Assembly (NCBI GenBank): GCA_900073065.1
Contig: FJOG01000040.1
Coordinates: 336,254 to 400,253 of the forward strand
Length of the DNA: 64,000 nucleotides
From: Phialocephala subalpina
Lineage: Eukaryota > Ascomycota > Leotiomycetes > Helotiales > Mollisiaceae
Direction of reading: 5' to 3'
Shown here: positions 1-12,400 of the stretch, piece by piece
How the letters are laid out: the number at the start of each line of letters is the position of its first letter
How positions within the stretch are numbered: the stretch's first letter is position 1
The notes under the pieces: generated by a model
What the model was told of the DNA's origin: nothing
Databases searched by the model: none
The model's input: the letters and a program-made list of their open reading frames with translations, nothing else
Translations under genes and position numbers: made by a program

Positions 1-1528
1 TGTGATCAAGCTGGAATTGAGTACTGGGTATATCTGCGTGTGGCGAGATAATGAGCGGTACTCCAACATCTTCGTTCTCAAAAGCTTTCTAACTCTATCC
101 TGAGTCCGCGCTCATCATCTTTATCCGCTTTCCTCTCCTGTCGCCACACAGTACTGGCACATAACAAGTAAGCCACATAGCTTGCCGTCAATAACCATGC
201 AAACGCACCTTTCGTGATTACGAGACTTTTATCAAACACAACCCCAATGACTGTCGAACTCATGAAGACATGAGGGGAATAGCCAGATTGTAAACTTTGA
301 ACACTTTGTAAATTACACACTACATAACTCGACAATTTCATTATGCGTAATTCTGAACACTGCTACGCACCGGGAAGAGCATTCGTTCGGATTCCTCAAC
401 GACCAGATTCCAGGGTCCTCACACGACAAACAATTCCCGCCATACTCATCCCACATAATTTGAACTCCCCCACCCCTCAAAATATCCAAGGTCACTTTCG
501 GCACTCCCCTCTCCCCTGAAAAATACCCCAAAACCCACCCCTCACCCTCAAAATATCCCCAACATCAGCCCACAGAAACACCTTCCTTTCCCCACCACAC
601 AGTCTCGGTACCCATCGATCCCTGCCTCAACCCTCTCAAAAAGTGAACCTGTGTATCACAACTCGCATTTTACGGGAAGGATTCACTTCATTCAAAAACA
701 GATGCGGGGTAAAACAAAACAAAACACGGCATGTTGTCTCGGTGCGGAGTCCTGAACCAGTCTCAGAATTAGACGCCCGTCTGACGCCGTAAACGCCACC
801 GTATTAATGAGGTCGGGATCAGCTTTGGGGCGATCTGTGGCGAGGTGTCGTTTTGTCTTTTCTCGCGCCTCTTTGTGGGTGTTGGCATGGTGAATGGAAG
901 GGTGGAAATGGTGGTGAGGATCGACAGGTACCGGTAATGGTCCGTTGGCCTCGTGGGGTGGCGAGGATGTTGTGGTGGCAGAGTCCAGGCTTGAATCGTT
1001 TGATGAAGATGTTGTCTTCATGGCGCGATTTGAGAGAAGGGAGGAGGTATTGCGTTTCAAGAATTCCGATATCCGCCACGATGTGTCTCTTTAAATTGTA
1101 ATTGGGGTTTGGGACTGTTCTGGGCAGCTCCAGATGCCACCACTCCCAGAAATGACATTCGCCTCTCGAAAGCCCGGGATACTAACGCGTCTCGGGATCA
1201 ACAACCCAAATCTGGTCTTTCGATATCCAATCCACATGTCACATTGAGCGTCCCAGAAGTAGCGCCGTCGGTAGATCTAGCCTTGTTCAAGGATGCAGAT
1301 CCATCATCCAACATCTGATACTTGCATCCGTAACAAAACAAAACAAAATCTTGAATGAGATCAACAAGAAAGTCCAGAGCATGGACAGACACAATATCCC
1401 TAGATCAACCTGTGGCATATATCGCTTGACATGAGCCGTTGTAAGATCTTATTACCTATTCATGCGAAACTGTTCTCCCACATCGTCTTTGGATTGAATA
1501 GCGTTAAGAGAGTTGAAGCATTACGAAG
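1..1528. other. Intergenic region, no supported gene
   Basis: No ATG-initiated frame with convincing coding character and splice context was seen. A minus-strand frame (about 1021 down to 692) rich in Ser, Pro and His could encode roughly 110 residues, but it has no recognisable domain and looks compositional. The 3' part is presumably the promoter of the gene starting at 1529. Confidence 0.5.
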
Positions 1529-2825
1529 ATGACGTTCTCTATCCCACCAGCTGCTGTTCCTGTCGTGGTAACAGGTATCCTGTTCACGACGATTGCGTTC
1601 GTGGTTGTGGTGTCGAGATTCTATACCCGGAGAGTGCTGTTGCAGAATGCCGGTGCTGATGACTATATCATCCTGGGATCGGTGGTGAGCTTTCTCGCCC
1701 CACGAAGAGCAAATGACTGAGACCGAGACTAACCTTGAGTTCAGGCAGCGTCAATCGCCTTCCTCATCACGGTCTTCTATCGTAAGGTCTCTTGACTTCA
1801 GAATGGAAGCAGAACTGACATTCACAGAAATCAAATTTGGCCTCGGACTTCCATTCAAGACCATCCCACTATATGATCTCGAGGAGTTCTTCCAGGTACG
1901 TACCAGTCCGACTGTTGCGGCATCTCGCTGACCAAAAGTACCAGTGTCTCTGGATCACCATTCCCATGTACAACCTCTCACTCGTCCTCACAAAAATCTC
2001 CATCATTTTCCAATATATGCGTATCTTCACCGCAAAAAGAGTACGGCTCCTTTGCCGAATCATGGTCGGTATCCTCATCCTCTACGGATGCTGGACCTTC
2101 ATCGGATCCATATTCATGTGCGTCCCGGTTGCAGCATTCTGGGACCAAAGCATCCAAGGACATTGCATGAACAAGCTTGCGTTCTGGTTTGCGAATGCTG
2201 CCCTCAATATCACGACTGACCTAATGATCTTCGCAATACCGATGCCATTGTTGAAGCAATTGCAGTTGCCTAGACAGCAGAAGATTGGACTGATGTTCGT
2301 TTTTGGATTTGGTGCTTTGTAAGTCCAGGTATTCTTGGCTCTGACGGACATCGTGCTGATGAATCCAGCGTCTGTGTAACGAGCGTGATACGCTTGAAGA
2401 GTCTGTATCAGATCTCAGTGTCGGCCGACACATCACTCGAAGGTGTCAACGCAGCCATCTGGTCCGGAATAGAAATCAACGTCGGCATTGCCTGCTCTTC
2501 ACTCCCCGCCCTGAAACCACTGCTTGTCCGGATCCTGCCCGGACTTCGCAGCATCGTAAGCTCCAAAGATAGATCTCGTTCAAACATGACCAGTCTTTCA
2601 GGAGAGGAGCAAGCTATTCATAATCACCAGATGAATAAACTTTCGAGAAGTTCGTTAAGGGTGGTGAAGGTGGATGAGATACAGGTTGAGCGGGAGGTGC
2701 ATCAGCAGCGGGATTCCGCGCCAAGCCAAGGGAGTGAGAGTGATTTGGTGGAGTGGAGCGCGGATTGTTATTCGGAGTCTATGGGGGAGGAGCGGAGGGC
2801 GAAGAGTTCACATGAGGCTGTGTAG
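1529..2825 (+). CDS. Rhodopsin-like (PTH11/SAT4-type) integral membrane protein
   Basis: Five exons join in phase: 1529-1684, 1745-1781, 1828-1895, 1939-2318 and 2369-2825, giving 365 residues. The first helix (VVVTGILFTTIAFVVVVSRF) is followed by the family signature of a basic turn, then DDYIILGSV. Later helices include LSLVLTKISIIFQYMRIF, where LxKxSIxxxYxRIF is the typical conserved segment, and VTSVIRLKSLYQ. This is the fungal rhodopsin-domain family (seven helices, often called PTH11-like or satratoxin-cluster SC4-like), thought to be plasma-membrane sensors; ligands are unknown for most members. No N-terminal CFEM domain is present. The cytoplasmic C-terminal tail of about 100 residues is polar and Ser/Arg rich. 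Family assignment is firm; function is inferred only from the family. Confidence 0.88.
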
Positions 2826-3267
2826 ATTGATACGTTGTTCGTCCTTAACTTGGAGATTACCGCGATGTTGGTGCTGTGTACCAGAACAGACATTCGGGAT
2901 GTTGGCATCCTCAGATCGGGTTCTTCGGGGCCTTGGGATCCGAAAATATACGGCGGCTTTTTGAATTCTGTACAAGTACTCGAGATAGACTATCAATTCC
3001 TCAATGTAGAATGGATTGCGAAAACCTTGTGAGGTGTACGTTGGTGAAGGAGTGAGGTTCGGAGACTTGGCGAAAACCTTCAGAATCTGCCGTGCAAATA
3101 GCATCACGTGCCAAGGCGTCGGGATACCCAATCAGGACGCGTTTTGACTTTACGTGAAACCTTACTCTCATCTTTCTCCTGTCAGCATCGTGAACTTCTC
3201 CTCTCACTGTTTTCATAAACCCATAACAACTGAAATTAAATCCAAAGAACACCCAAAATCCGTCAAG

Positions 3268-3930
3268 ATGGCACCGAAAACCTCAACAACTACGCACATT
3301 CATCGAATCTCACTGATATATCGAATCTGGTTCCTCTACCTCGAGCCAGTCTTTGCTCTCGGCGGCACCTACCTCTGCCTCTACGACCCCCAGCGGATGC
3401 TTACGGGTACGGTTCCAGTACCAGCAATCGCCGCTGCCTCCCCTTCAGGCGGTGGTCCCATTCCGATTACTCCGTTGATGCAAATGCTCCTTACAAACAT
3501 CGGATCCCTCTACGTCTTATTTTCTATCAACGAAGGTCTCGTCCTCCGATTATCAAATGAGAAGAAAGTTTGGTTTGGGATCATTGGTTCCATGTTAGTG
3601 AGTGATATTGGGCATTTATATGCGGTTTACCAGATCGCTCCGGAGAGAATGCTGGAGGTTGCGGGATGGAATTCGGATGAGTGGTAAGCTCCCGCTTTCT
3701 GATCGAATTGTTTCTATTTCTGTATGGACTTGAAAGAAGCTGCAGATGAGAGGTGCCCCCAGATAGATGCATGTTTCATGATTCTGGAACATGTAGCTCT
3801 ACTCAGCCGCGGCCGAATTGTGTTGAAGAGGTGTACTGACTGAGCTTCTTGGAACAGGATCAATTATGGGACCTTGTGGTTTGGTGCCGCGTTGAGAGCT
3901 GGCTTTCTGTTGGGGTTTGGGCGAAACTGA
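3268..3930 (+). CDS. Small four-helix membrane protein (DUF7704-like)
   Basis: Two exons, 3268-3683 and 3858-3930, join through a 174-nt intron (GTAAGC...ACAG) to give 162 residues. The ATG at 3268 is in good context (CAAGATGG); the frame is open upstream but the residues there look like untranslated leader. The protein has an early LIYRIWFLYLEPVFALGG segment, a Pro-rich loop, helices around YVLFSINEGLVLRL and WFGIIGSMLVSDIGHLYAVY, and a final helix ending GFGRN. The E-P-x-x-A-L-G pattern after helix 1 fits the uncharacterised fungal family annotated as DUF7704. The function of this family is not known to me. It lies 443 bp after the rhodopsin-like gene on the same strand; no functional link is evident. 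Confidence 0.8.
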
Positions 3931-4329
3931 GGCTGTTCAGGATGAGATAAGATGGAACGGCATGAGATGAGATGTTAGAACGGAGGTCCGAAAATCAGGA
4001 GGAAGCTTGGATCGTCACGTGCTGGACATGTCTCGAGGTTCTGAAAGAGGGTTGTTGAGCTAGAAGTGTGTAAAAAGTGCTTGAAATGCTATTCCGAAAT
4101 GGATATCTATCCCATATGATACACCTAATACCTATTGTACAATATAACACTTTCTAATCCCTTCCCAATGCAATGTGCCGTCTACCATCTATGCCCCATC
4201 TATTATGTAATGCACCTCGCTTTTCAAATGCTCAAATGTATAGAACTCCAGCAATGCCGCAATAATAAAACAATACTCCAACCCAATGCTCTGTATCCTG
4301 ACAAATAAAAGATCCCGATGAATGAAGGC
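3931..4329. other. Intergenic, convergent 3' ends
   Basis: This 399-bp stretch lies between the convergent DUF7704-like gene and the laccase gene. It is AT-rich with AATATAACA- and AATAAAA-like stretches suited to 3' end formation on both strands. Nothing else was seen. Confidence 0.4.
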
Positions 4330-6276
4330 TCACAATCCCGAATCGTCCTTCGGTCCACTCTGTCCACCATGATACCAACTACTCCAAGCATCACAATTCC
4401 CCTGCATGTCTGCCAGACTCATGGAGGTATCAATCTCACTCGCCCTCTCCAAGAACTGAACACCGAGTCCTTCAGACACATGCCAAGCGATATGGCAATG
4501 CATCAACCACGCACCGGGGTTGTCGGTTCGGAAAGCCAAGACCAACCATCCATTCGCAGGCAACATCGCAACATCTCTCCTCGTCGGGTTCGCGAAGTTC
4601 AAATTATCAATGTTGTCTTCCGTGAAAACAATAGGGGCTACGGGAGTTGGGACAGTGTTTGGACTCGCTCCCAACTGATAGAAATCGTGACCGTGAAGAT
4701 GGATAGGATGTGCAACCGGGAATGCGTTCTGAATCACCCAGAAAGCCCAAACATTCGCATCAGGTAGTTCGTACAAGTTGAGTTCCTTGATAGCTTTGAA
4801 AGTATCGTTTGTTTCGGAGATGTATTTCAATGTTGGACGCTCCCAGTCAACATTGATGCTCTCGCCATTGATTTGCCATCTGAACACCTTGGTTGAGGTA
4901 TCGGCCTGGTTATCTCGGAGGGGGTTAAGGACTTGGGATGGTCCTGAGACATTCAAGGTATTATGGGAACCGTTGTGGCCGTACGCGGCTCTGAAATCGT
5001 CTTCGGAGACAGGCTTGTAGATGTAAGGGACGAGTTCATCCTCATCGTAGCACCGGGGAGTATAATCATCGCTGGCCTGTGATGTCGGGAGAGCGAGGTC
5101 GTTGCCTGCGTAGTTGAAGATGGAGACGGTGGATTGGGTGTTGGCATTTTTGCCGCAGCCGTCTTGGACGATGGCTCGGAACCAGTAGTTTCCTAAATCG
5201 TCGTCATCGTCGGCTGTGAAGAGGACGTCGAGTCTTTGGCCGATGGCGAGGAATACCCAGTCTGCCTCATATGGCTCGATTGGGACGAAGTCGGCTTGGA
5301 TGACGGTGAAGGTGTGGCTATCCAACGAAACCATGTATCCGTTGTCGACAGCGGTGTTGATGAGTCGGAGTAGGTAGGTCTTTCCCTTGACTAGACCGGT
5401 GGTGTTGTAGTAATGACCGCCGTTACCGTTGAGGTTGATTTGTGTGCCGTTGACGAGGAGATTGTTTGCTTCTGGAGGACCACTCAACTCGGCGGCATGG
5501 CCAACGTCCCAGGTTGATTGATAGTAGTAATCCGTAATCGGATAGGTTCCAAGATCGATGTCGTAGTCGGCTGTGGAAGGGCCGTTTATAATCATTGTTC
5601 CAACAATTCCATCGCCGTATTGGTAGGTGAAATGCGAGTGATACCAACTGGAACCAAATTGAGTCTTTACCGCGCTTGTTAGCATAGTTTTTCTCTCATG
5701 CTGGTTAGGATGTTACTTACTGCTTGGAATTTGTATGTTCTTGTTGCTCCAGGAGGAATTGGACATTCAGTGACGCCGTTGACACCATCATTATTGCATG
5801 AGTTTTGTTGCGTAATGCCGTGCCAGTGCATGCTGGTCCCGTTGTGCTCCATACTGTTCTTGACTGTGATCTCAAGAAAGTCACCCCAATCTATAACAAT
5901 TGTCAGTGCACATTCTTGGCCAAAGAGACAACGACAACTTACCTGCAGTTAGTACAGGACCAGGATACTGGCCATTAATGACAAGCATATCCTTGGCAAC
6001 GCCATCTGGGTATAGGGTTTGGTTGGTGATCTCGAGCGCGTATTTTACTGTCTTCCCTGTGTTCGGCCATTTCGATTCCGCGTCTGTGTCGATACTGAAG
6101 TCCCCATTCCAACATCCCCGTGATGTTGGTCCATGTGTGCATCCACTCGATGTCCCTTTTGTTACGTTTAAAGATGATCTTGGTACGTATGTGGGTTTTG
6201 TGGGACGGGTAGGAATGACAGAGGCTAGACCAAGTCCAAAGACAAGGCAGCTTGACAAAAAGGCCTTGACCGCCAT
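4330..6276 (-). CDS. Secreted laccase (multicopper oxidase)
   Basis: Exons 6276-5943, 5890-5721 and 5664-4330 join in phase to 612 residues. The protein starts with a signal peptide (MAVKAFLSSCLVFGLGLASV). All four copper-ligand segments are present: MHWHG, WYHSHF, HPIHLHGHDF and HCHIAWHVSEGL. The residue ten positions after the type-1 copper Cys is Leu, which goes with higher redox potential in laccases. It should oxidise phenolic substrates with four-electron reduction of O2 to water, outside the cell. The stop codon follows directly after a C-terminal DSGL, the tetrapeptide that plugs the trinuclear-site channel in mature ascomycete laccases such as that of Melanocarpus albomyces. Several N-x-S/T sites are present. 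The start is the only good in-frame ATG before the signal sequence. Melanin-type versus lignin/phenolic role cannot be decided here. Confidence 0.95.
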
Positions 6277-9200
6277 GTGAAAGCTCGTCGGGAGTGTGCT
6301 TATCTATGGCAAAGAGGTAGTTGATGTTCGTCTAAAGTCGAGAGGAAGATAAGAGTAAAGCTAAGGTTGTGTCTTGAATCGACCAGTTGAGTTGTTAATG
6401 TGTTTGAGATGCCTTCTAGCTCAATGGGTCTGTTGCCTTATATGTGTATGGTAGTTGATAGACGAGAGCAAAGAGTCAGACTCATACGATGACAAGGTAC
6501 TGGCTCAGCCTCGGACTTAGAAGTGGCAGCCTCGAGACATAGACACAATGCACAAGTAAGAATGTTGTGCACCGCAGCAAGTAATCGCTCAAACAAGTAT
6601 GTGAAACTGCTGATTTTGACAGCAGGTAGGCTGTACGAAAGCGAACGTAGTCGAGCGATTGGGTAGAAAGAAGAGACGGAAAAGGTTGCACATAACATGG
6701 GTGAAATTGCAAGGGGGAAAGGAACAAGTTTTAAGCGTACTCTAAGACATGAGTAAATGCAGTCGGGAACGAGGCACGGGGGACTAAGCCAGTCAGCTCG
6801 TTCGCGATTCTCACCGATGATGGTACGATCAATGGTACCAACGTACGAGTCTGCGGTTGGATTTCTGCTTACAGGAGGACCAAAAAGGAGAGGCATCCGA
6901 CAAACGGGTCGGCCGGTTTTGGGATTCGGTAGAGATTAACCGCAAGCCTTTGCAACAAGTAGTAAGGCGCTCAATCCGGTCGCTGGTAATGCCAAGAGTG
7001 ATAAAAATATACACCGATTGCCAAGTACTGTAGCCAAGTAACCGAAAGCTCAGACACCACTAAGAGCCTCGCTTTCGTAAATAATATTTACTCAGCCGCA
7101 GCATTTAGGACCACTCGACGCTTCGTAAAATCCCAAAAGATGCAGGCATCAACGGGAATCCGCCTCGTGGGAAACGTGATGCTGGAGGTCCGTCTGTCTT
7201 GGGGTGAGGGGCAAGGCTTTTCCACTCAATCTAGCACAGGCAGAAGTCAAACTACGCTATTTCAGGTTTAACCATGTGGCTGCACAGGCACCGCTTGAGG
7301 CACGTCTGCTCATTGGAGGGTTCGTCTCCAGCCTTGTGGAATGTACGATGATGCAATAACTGACCCTCACACCAGCTCATGGTTCAAGAGGCCATCAGCC
7401 TTACCAACCTTGATCTGACTGCATCTGATCTCATTGATTAATTTAAAACATCAGTGAAATATATTAACTCGTGCTCCCAAGACTTGGGACTTCCAAAATG
7501 GATGCCTCTGCTGCCGGCAGAGTTCAGCAAACGGAGCAGAAATAGAGACACGACCGGAAGGGACCGACGGCTGCCCTGAATTGGGACCTCGTGGGAACTC
7601 TTCCAAATTGATCGGCATCCACGATCAAGGACCAGCAGAAGCACGATCAGAAACATGATCGGATGAAGTCGTCACAGGCTAATACAAGATCTTCGAAAAG
7701 TAGCCGCACTAGTAGCGGAGCAAACAGCGGATACGGAGTATCTTGATCAAAGGGAGCACTCCGGTCGAGACAGCAATGGTTGTGCGATTGCGAGACTGTG
7801 GAGCGCCAGGTCCTGCAGAGCCAATTCGCAGTGCATTGCGAACGTCTGCTTTCGACGATGGAGTTGTGATGGTTTGGTAGTGGGGGCAGAATCTCACGAA
7901 TCCTCCCTCCGGATTGGCGTCAGATAGAAATACATCCCGCGTATGCGTCATGGTGTGGACAGCGCGAAAGAAAATAAGGTCGTCCAGCTTTGGAACTGAG
8001 GTGAGGGGAGTCAGAGATGCGATACGAGGAGCGGAGCTGCCGACACCTGGACGTCCGGAATCCTCGAAAGGGGGGCAAGGAAATGCGAGTTCCACAGCGC
8101 TTGCTCATCCTGATCACAGAAGGTCCGACTTTGTATACGAAGTTATTACACAAAGTCGACAATTCCTCGACCTTCGAGCGCGCAGAGTTCTCGAACCAGG
8201 GAACAGTCTTCTGCAAAAGCAGCCATGTCCCAGAGTATGTCCAGCACTCGCCATTGTGCAACGTAGCTAATGCCGATGTGAACCTCGGACTCAATCTTTT
8301 GCACCTCTTCGATGTTCGGGTCTGACTGCTGGGTTCTTCAGCTCGCGCAGGAGATAGATAGAGGCTCGTATGCGAAATTGTTGCTTCATCAATGAACCCT
8401 CTTTATTTTTTCTCGGCGGGGTAGGTTTTGGATGGCCATGGAGGGGTGTGCTGCCTGATCTCTGCCAGTCAGATTTGAATGTAAGGCGCATACTGAGAGA
8501 TACCCGTCAGGTATCAAAGAGTATTGAAGGTCGGCTCGTCATTCGCAGAGGGTACATGTCCTCTGATTTGTAGCCTCGCGTATTCTGCTAGCGTGCAATA
8601 TCAGTCGATCGAAGTCGGAGAGGATTGTAGTCGTGTATTCCAAGTCAGAGCTTGATCGCGGCTCTCGACATGCAAGCATGTCCACACATGGTGGGATGCA
8701 ATTGTCCTGTCGATGGAGATAGGTCTAGCATGACCCTTCCGCTGAGGTCCGAGCGGTATCTGATGGTTGTCGTGAGGTCCTTATTGGGAGGTCAGTTCTT
8801 CGCTGGTGAATATCCCTGGCTTGCTGGAACTTTGGTGTACTGCTCTTTTGAAACCTCGAGTGCAGATCGTCACGCGTATCTCCCATAGGTGAAGTCAGTT
8901 GGACAATTGAAAGGTTCGAGGCATCTCCAGGAACATGCTGGCGAAGTGATGAGGAGGGTGGTGTGATGCTTAACGGAGGAAAAACGCCAAGGGAATCTGG
9001 CTGGTGCTGGTGGAATAGCGGATGACTAATCAGGTTGAGCATCTGAGATCTTGGACCACACTTCACTTCTTTCGAATTCACGCTCGTGTCTTCCAAAACA
9101 ACTCCTCGTTTCGTTCTCGACCTTGAACAGCCAGCAATTGTGAAATTCACTGTTCAGAATGACGTTTCAGACAATCCTTCGGTCTGCTGTTATTCGGCAG

Positions 9201-9448
9201 CCTGTACGAATCGAGGGCCCGTGACATGAGGCGCAGCGCAAGTCTCATTCGATGCCTTCTCACCAGGCAACAAGCTCTAAAGATATCAAAGTCTTAAGCT
9301 TTCTAACTTCTCCTACATCATTTTGAGATGTCATTTACACCTTCCTTATCTTGAGGACGATCTGAATGCCCTAAACTTGCGAGGACAATATCACCAGTGT
9401 TCCTCTTCTAGCTGTTACCAACGCCTACTACACCATCAACGACCGAAC
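6277..9448. other. 3.2-kb region without a confident gene
   Basis: The laccase promoter and the NACHT-ankyrin promoter occupy the two ends. On the minus strand between about 8300 and 7709 are open stretches with coding-like composition in more than one frame: one reads EEVQKIESEVHIGISYVAQW near 8270, another HTRDVFLSDANPEGGF near 7920. They do not join cleanly, start only at GTG/TTG codons and match nothing I know, so a decayed gene is possible. No repeats or RNA genes were recognised. Confidence 0.35.
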
Positions 9449-12400
9449 ATGGCCAGGACAAGCCAGCCCCTTCGCAGCGGTTCGCCTTCAACTATGGATA
9501 GTTCAGACGGCCAGGACTTTGTAGTGCTTGACGACAAAGATATCGACGGCTACAACGAGGATGGAATTTTCCCCCTATCACCCGAGGTCCTTGCGGACAT
9601 CCAGAAATGGCTTCAGCCAACGGATTACCTTGCCGACTCCAGCGAATACAACAAACACCTGAGTTCTCACGTCCCAGGCACTGGGCTTTGGATCCAGGAG
9701 ACTGAAGCCTATCGATTGTGGCACGATTCACCAGACCATGGCTCACTCTGGACCAAAGCCATTGCTGGAGCTGGTAAAAGTGTATTTGCTGCCATGATAG
9801 CAGCAAAATTGGCGGAGGATGAGACAGTCCCTGTCATATCATTCTTCTTCCGCCAGATCATCGCCACCAACCATGACCCGCAGTCTCTAGTTCGGGATTG
9901 GATTTCAATGATTCTCAAACACTCACCACCCCTTCAAGCTAAAATGAAGAAGTATATGGATGATCGACGAACCCTTGACAACATCACGACAAACGAATTC
10001 TGGCAGGATGTGGTACAAGCTCTCGTTTCCCTCCCGAAAGTTTACTGCATAGTTGATGCTTTGGATGAGATGGACATCGACAAGCAGGACTTCTTCAGGA
10101 ACTTGGTCAGTCTTGGCCGGCAAAAATCGTCGTCGATCAAGCTGTTGATGACAAGTCGTCCACTTCCACGCATCGAAGCGTTTCTGAAGGATCCATCAAT
10201 TCTCCAGGTCAGACTCGAGCAGCTAAAAGTTGACAAAGATATTGCTTTATATGTCGACTACCGCTTGAACAGACAGTCGGAAATGAACCTAGAGCTGCGA
10301 TCTGCTGTGAAGCAAACGATCGGGCTGAAGGCACAGGGCTCATTTCTCTATGCGCGATTGATGATGGATGAGCTTTTAGACCACATGAAGCAGATGATTC
10401 CAGACATCAAATACATTCAGCGCAGCTTAGACTGGCTGCCGTTGACTTTAGAGGACATGTACAACGGGATGCTTCTGGACCACTCGCTCCGGTCTCGAGT
10501 ACCCCAGGATCTTCAGTTGACAATTCTTCAATGGGTCACGCACTCATCTCGACCGCTTCGTCTTCTCGAGCTTGCAGCAATGCTTGATTCCCAAAGTCCT
10601 TCCGGCAAAGCCACTAAGGACACCAAGGCTGTCGTCCGAGCAGCTTGTGGACCACTTCTCGAAATTCTCGAAGACGAAACTGTTTCTGTTATCCATCACT
10701 CCTTTACAGAGTTTTTGATCGACTCAGAAAGGAGCAAACGGCCATCGTCAGACGACCTGCATCCACAATTTCCCGTTATTGATTCTCAACGGGCTCATAG
10801 AGCAATGGGACTCGCGTGTCTCAAATACCTCAGTTCTGGGTGTTTGAATGATTGGAAGATGGAAGAGAGAAGCGACCACGAGTACTTCTATCGTCCTAGA
10901 ATGCAGACCCAGCAAGGAATTAAAATGCTCCATTCGTTCCTAGACTACGCAATGTATAACTGGTATGTTCACATTCGCAAAGTGGGACTACTCGATGAGC
11001 AGCTTCTTGCCGGACTGGATGACTTCATGAGCGCAGGAAATCCCTCGTTTTGCGCGTGGGTAAATATGGTCTGGCCAACGACTTCGAACCTTTCTAAGAT
11101 CTCTCCACTTCATGTCTCATCCTGGGCAGGAATTCCGACCTATGTTGAACATATTCTCAAGCGTGGAGATGAAAGCAACGGGCGCGACAACAAGGAGCGA
11201 ACACCGCTCTCATGGGCATCAGCAAAAGGTCATACCGATGTTGTTCGTCTTCTGCTTGAGAAGATTGAAGATCCAGATGTAGATGACTATGATGGGCTCA
11301 AGCCATTACACTATGCAGCGATGGGAAATCACCATCCCATCGTCAAGCTTCTCCTCGCTGCCGGAGTAAGCCCGCTGACTGGAAAGATGCGAGATCCCGG
11401 GCGTTTTTGTGGTAATGCTCCATCCTCTATCGGAGAATCTCCACTATTGTATGCTTCGCGATCAGGCTCTGTAGAGTCGGTACAAGCAATGGTTCCTTAC
11501 CTGGAACTCAAGGATTTGCACAATGCATTGTGTTGGGCTTCAAGCTCTGGCAAAATCCAAATCGTGGACTTGATCCTCGCACTTCCAAATGTTTCTGCTG
11601 AGCCACCAGAGCATAGCGATACACCTCTCTTCCTTGCGTCAAGGGACTTACACTACCAAGTCATGAAGACTCTGCTAGAGAAAGGTGCGGATCCAAACAA
11701 GACATCTACGAATTATGGACACATGGAAATGATGTCAATCTACGATATGGCAAAGTCAAAAGACCGCGGTCCAACTCCACTTCATGCAGTCTGCGGGATA
11801 AATGGTACACGGAATTACTCACGGGAGCAAGATACTGAGAATATGATAAGATGTTTCCGTCTCCTGTTGGATGCTGGTAGCAAGATTGATGCGCTTGACA
11901 AATCCGGCAGTACAGCACTGCATCATGCGATTGGTCATGGAAGTCACATTCAACCTGATCAGGCTCTTGTCAGCCTTCTGTTGCACAACGGCGCCGATCC
12001 GACTGTGCAAAATGATTTTGGAGATACACCCTTGCATTTAGTCTCCCTTAACCACGACTCTGCGTTTGTGATCAAGACACTTCTTGCCAAGGGTGCTAGT
12101 TTGGATGTAAGGCGCTCAAAAGATGGCAAAACACCACTCCATACCATGATGGATAACGTCCAAATACTTGATATCAAACCCCTGGTGCCCCATGTTAAGG
12201 ACTGGAACATCCGCGATTCACATGGAGATACTCCTCTTCACATCTATCTGTCGAAGTCGTTCAGTCCGGCAGCTGCTCTCCAAGATCTTCTTGATGCCGG
12301 CGCTGATCTGAATTGTAAGAACAAGGCCGGCGAGGCCCCGATTCATTCAATCAAGGAAACATACCACGCTGGAAAGTCTGTCCTGCCGTCTCTTATAGCA

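Noticed and set aside
692..1060. Small minus-strand gene rich in His, Pro and Ser
   Set aside because: No domain, no splice structure, and composition alone explains the frame; not enough support.
9323..9448. N-terminal extension of the NACHT-ankyrin protein
   Set aside because: The frame is open only from a TTG; the first ATG is at 9449 in good context.
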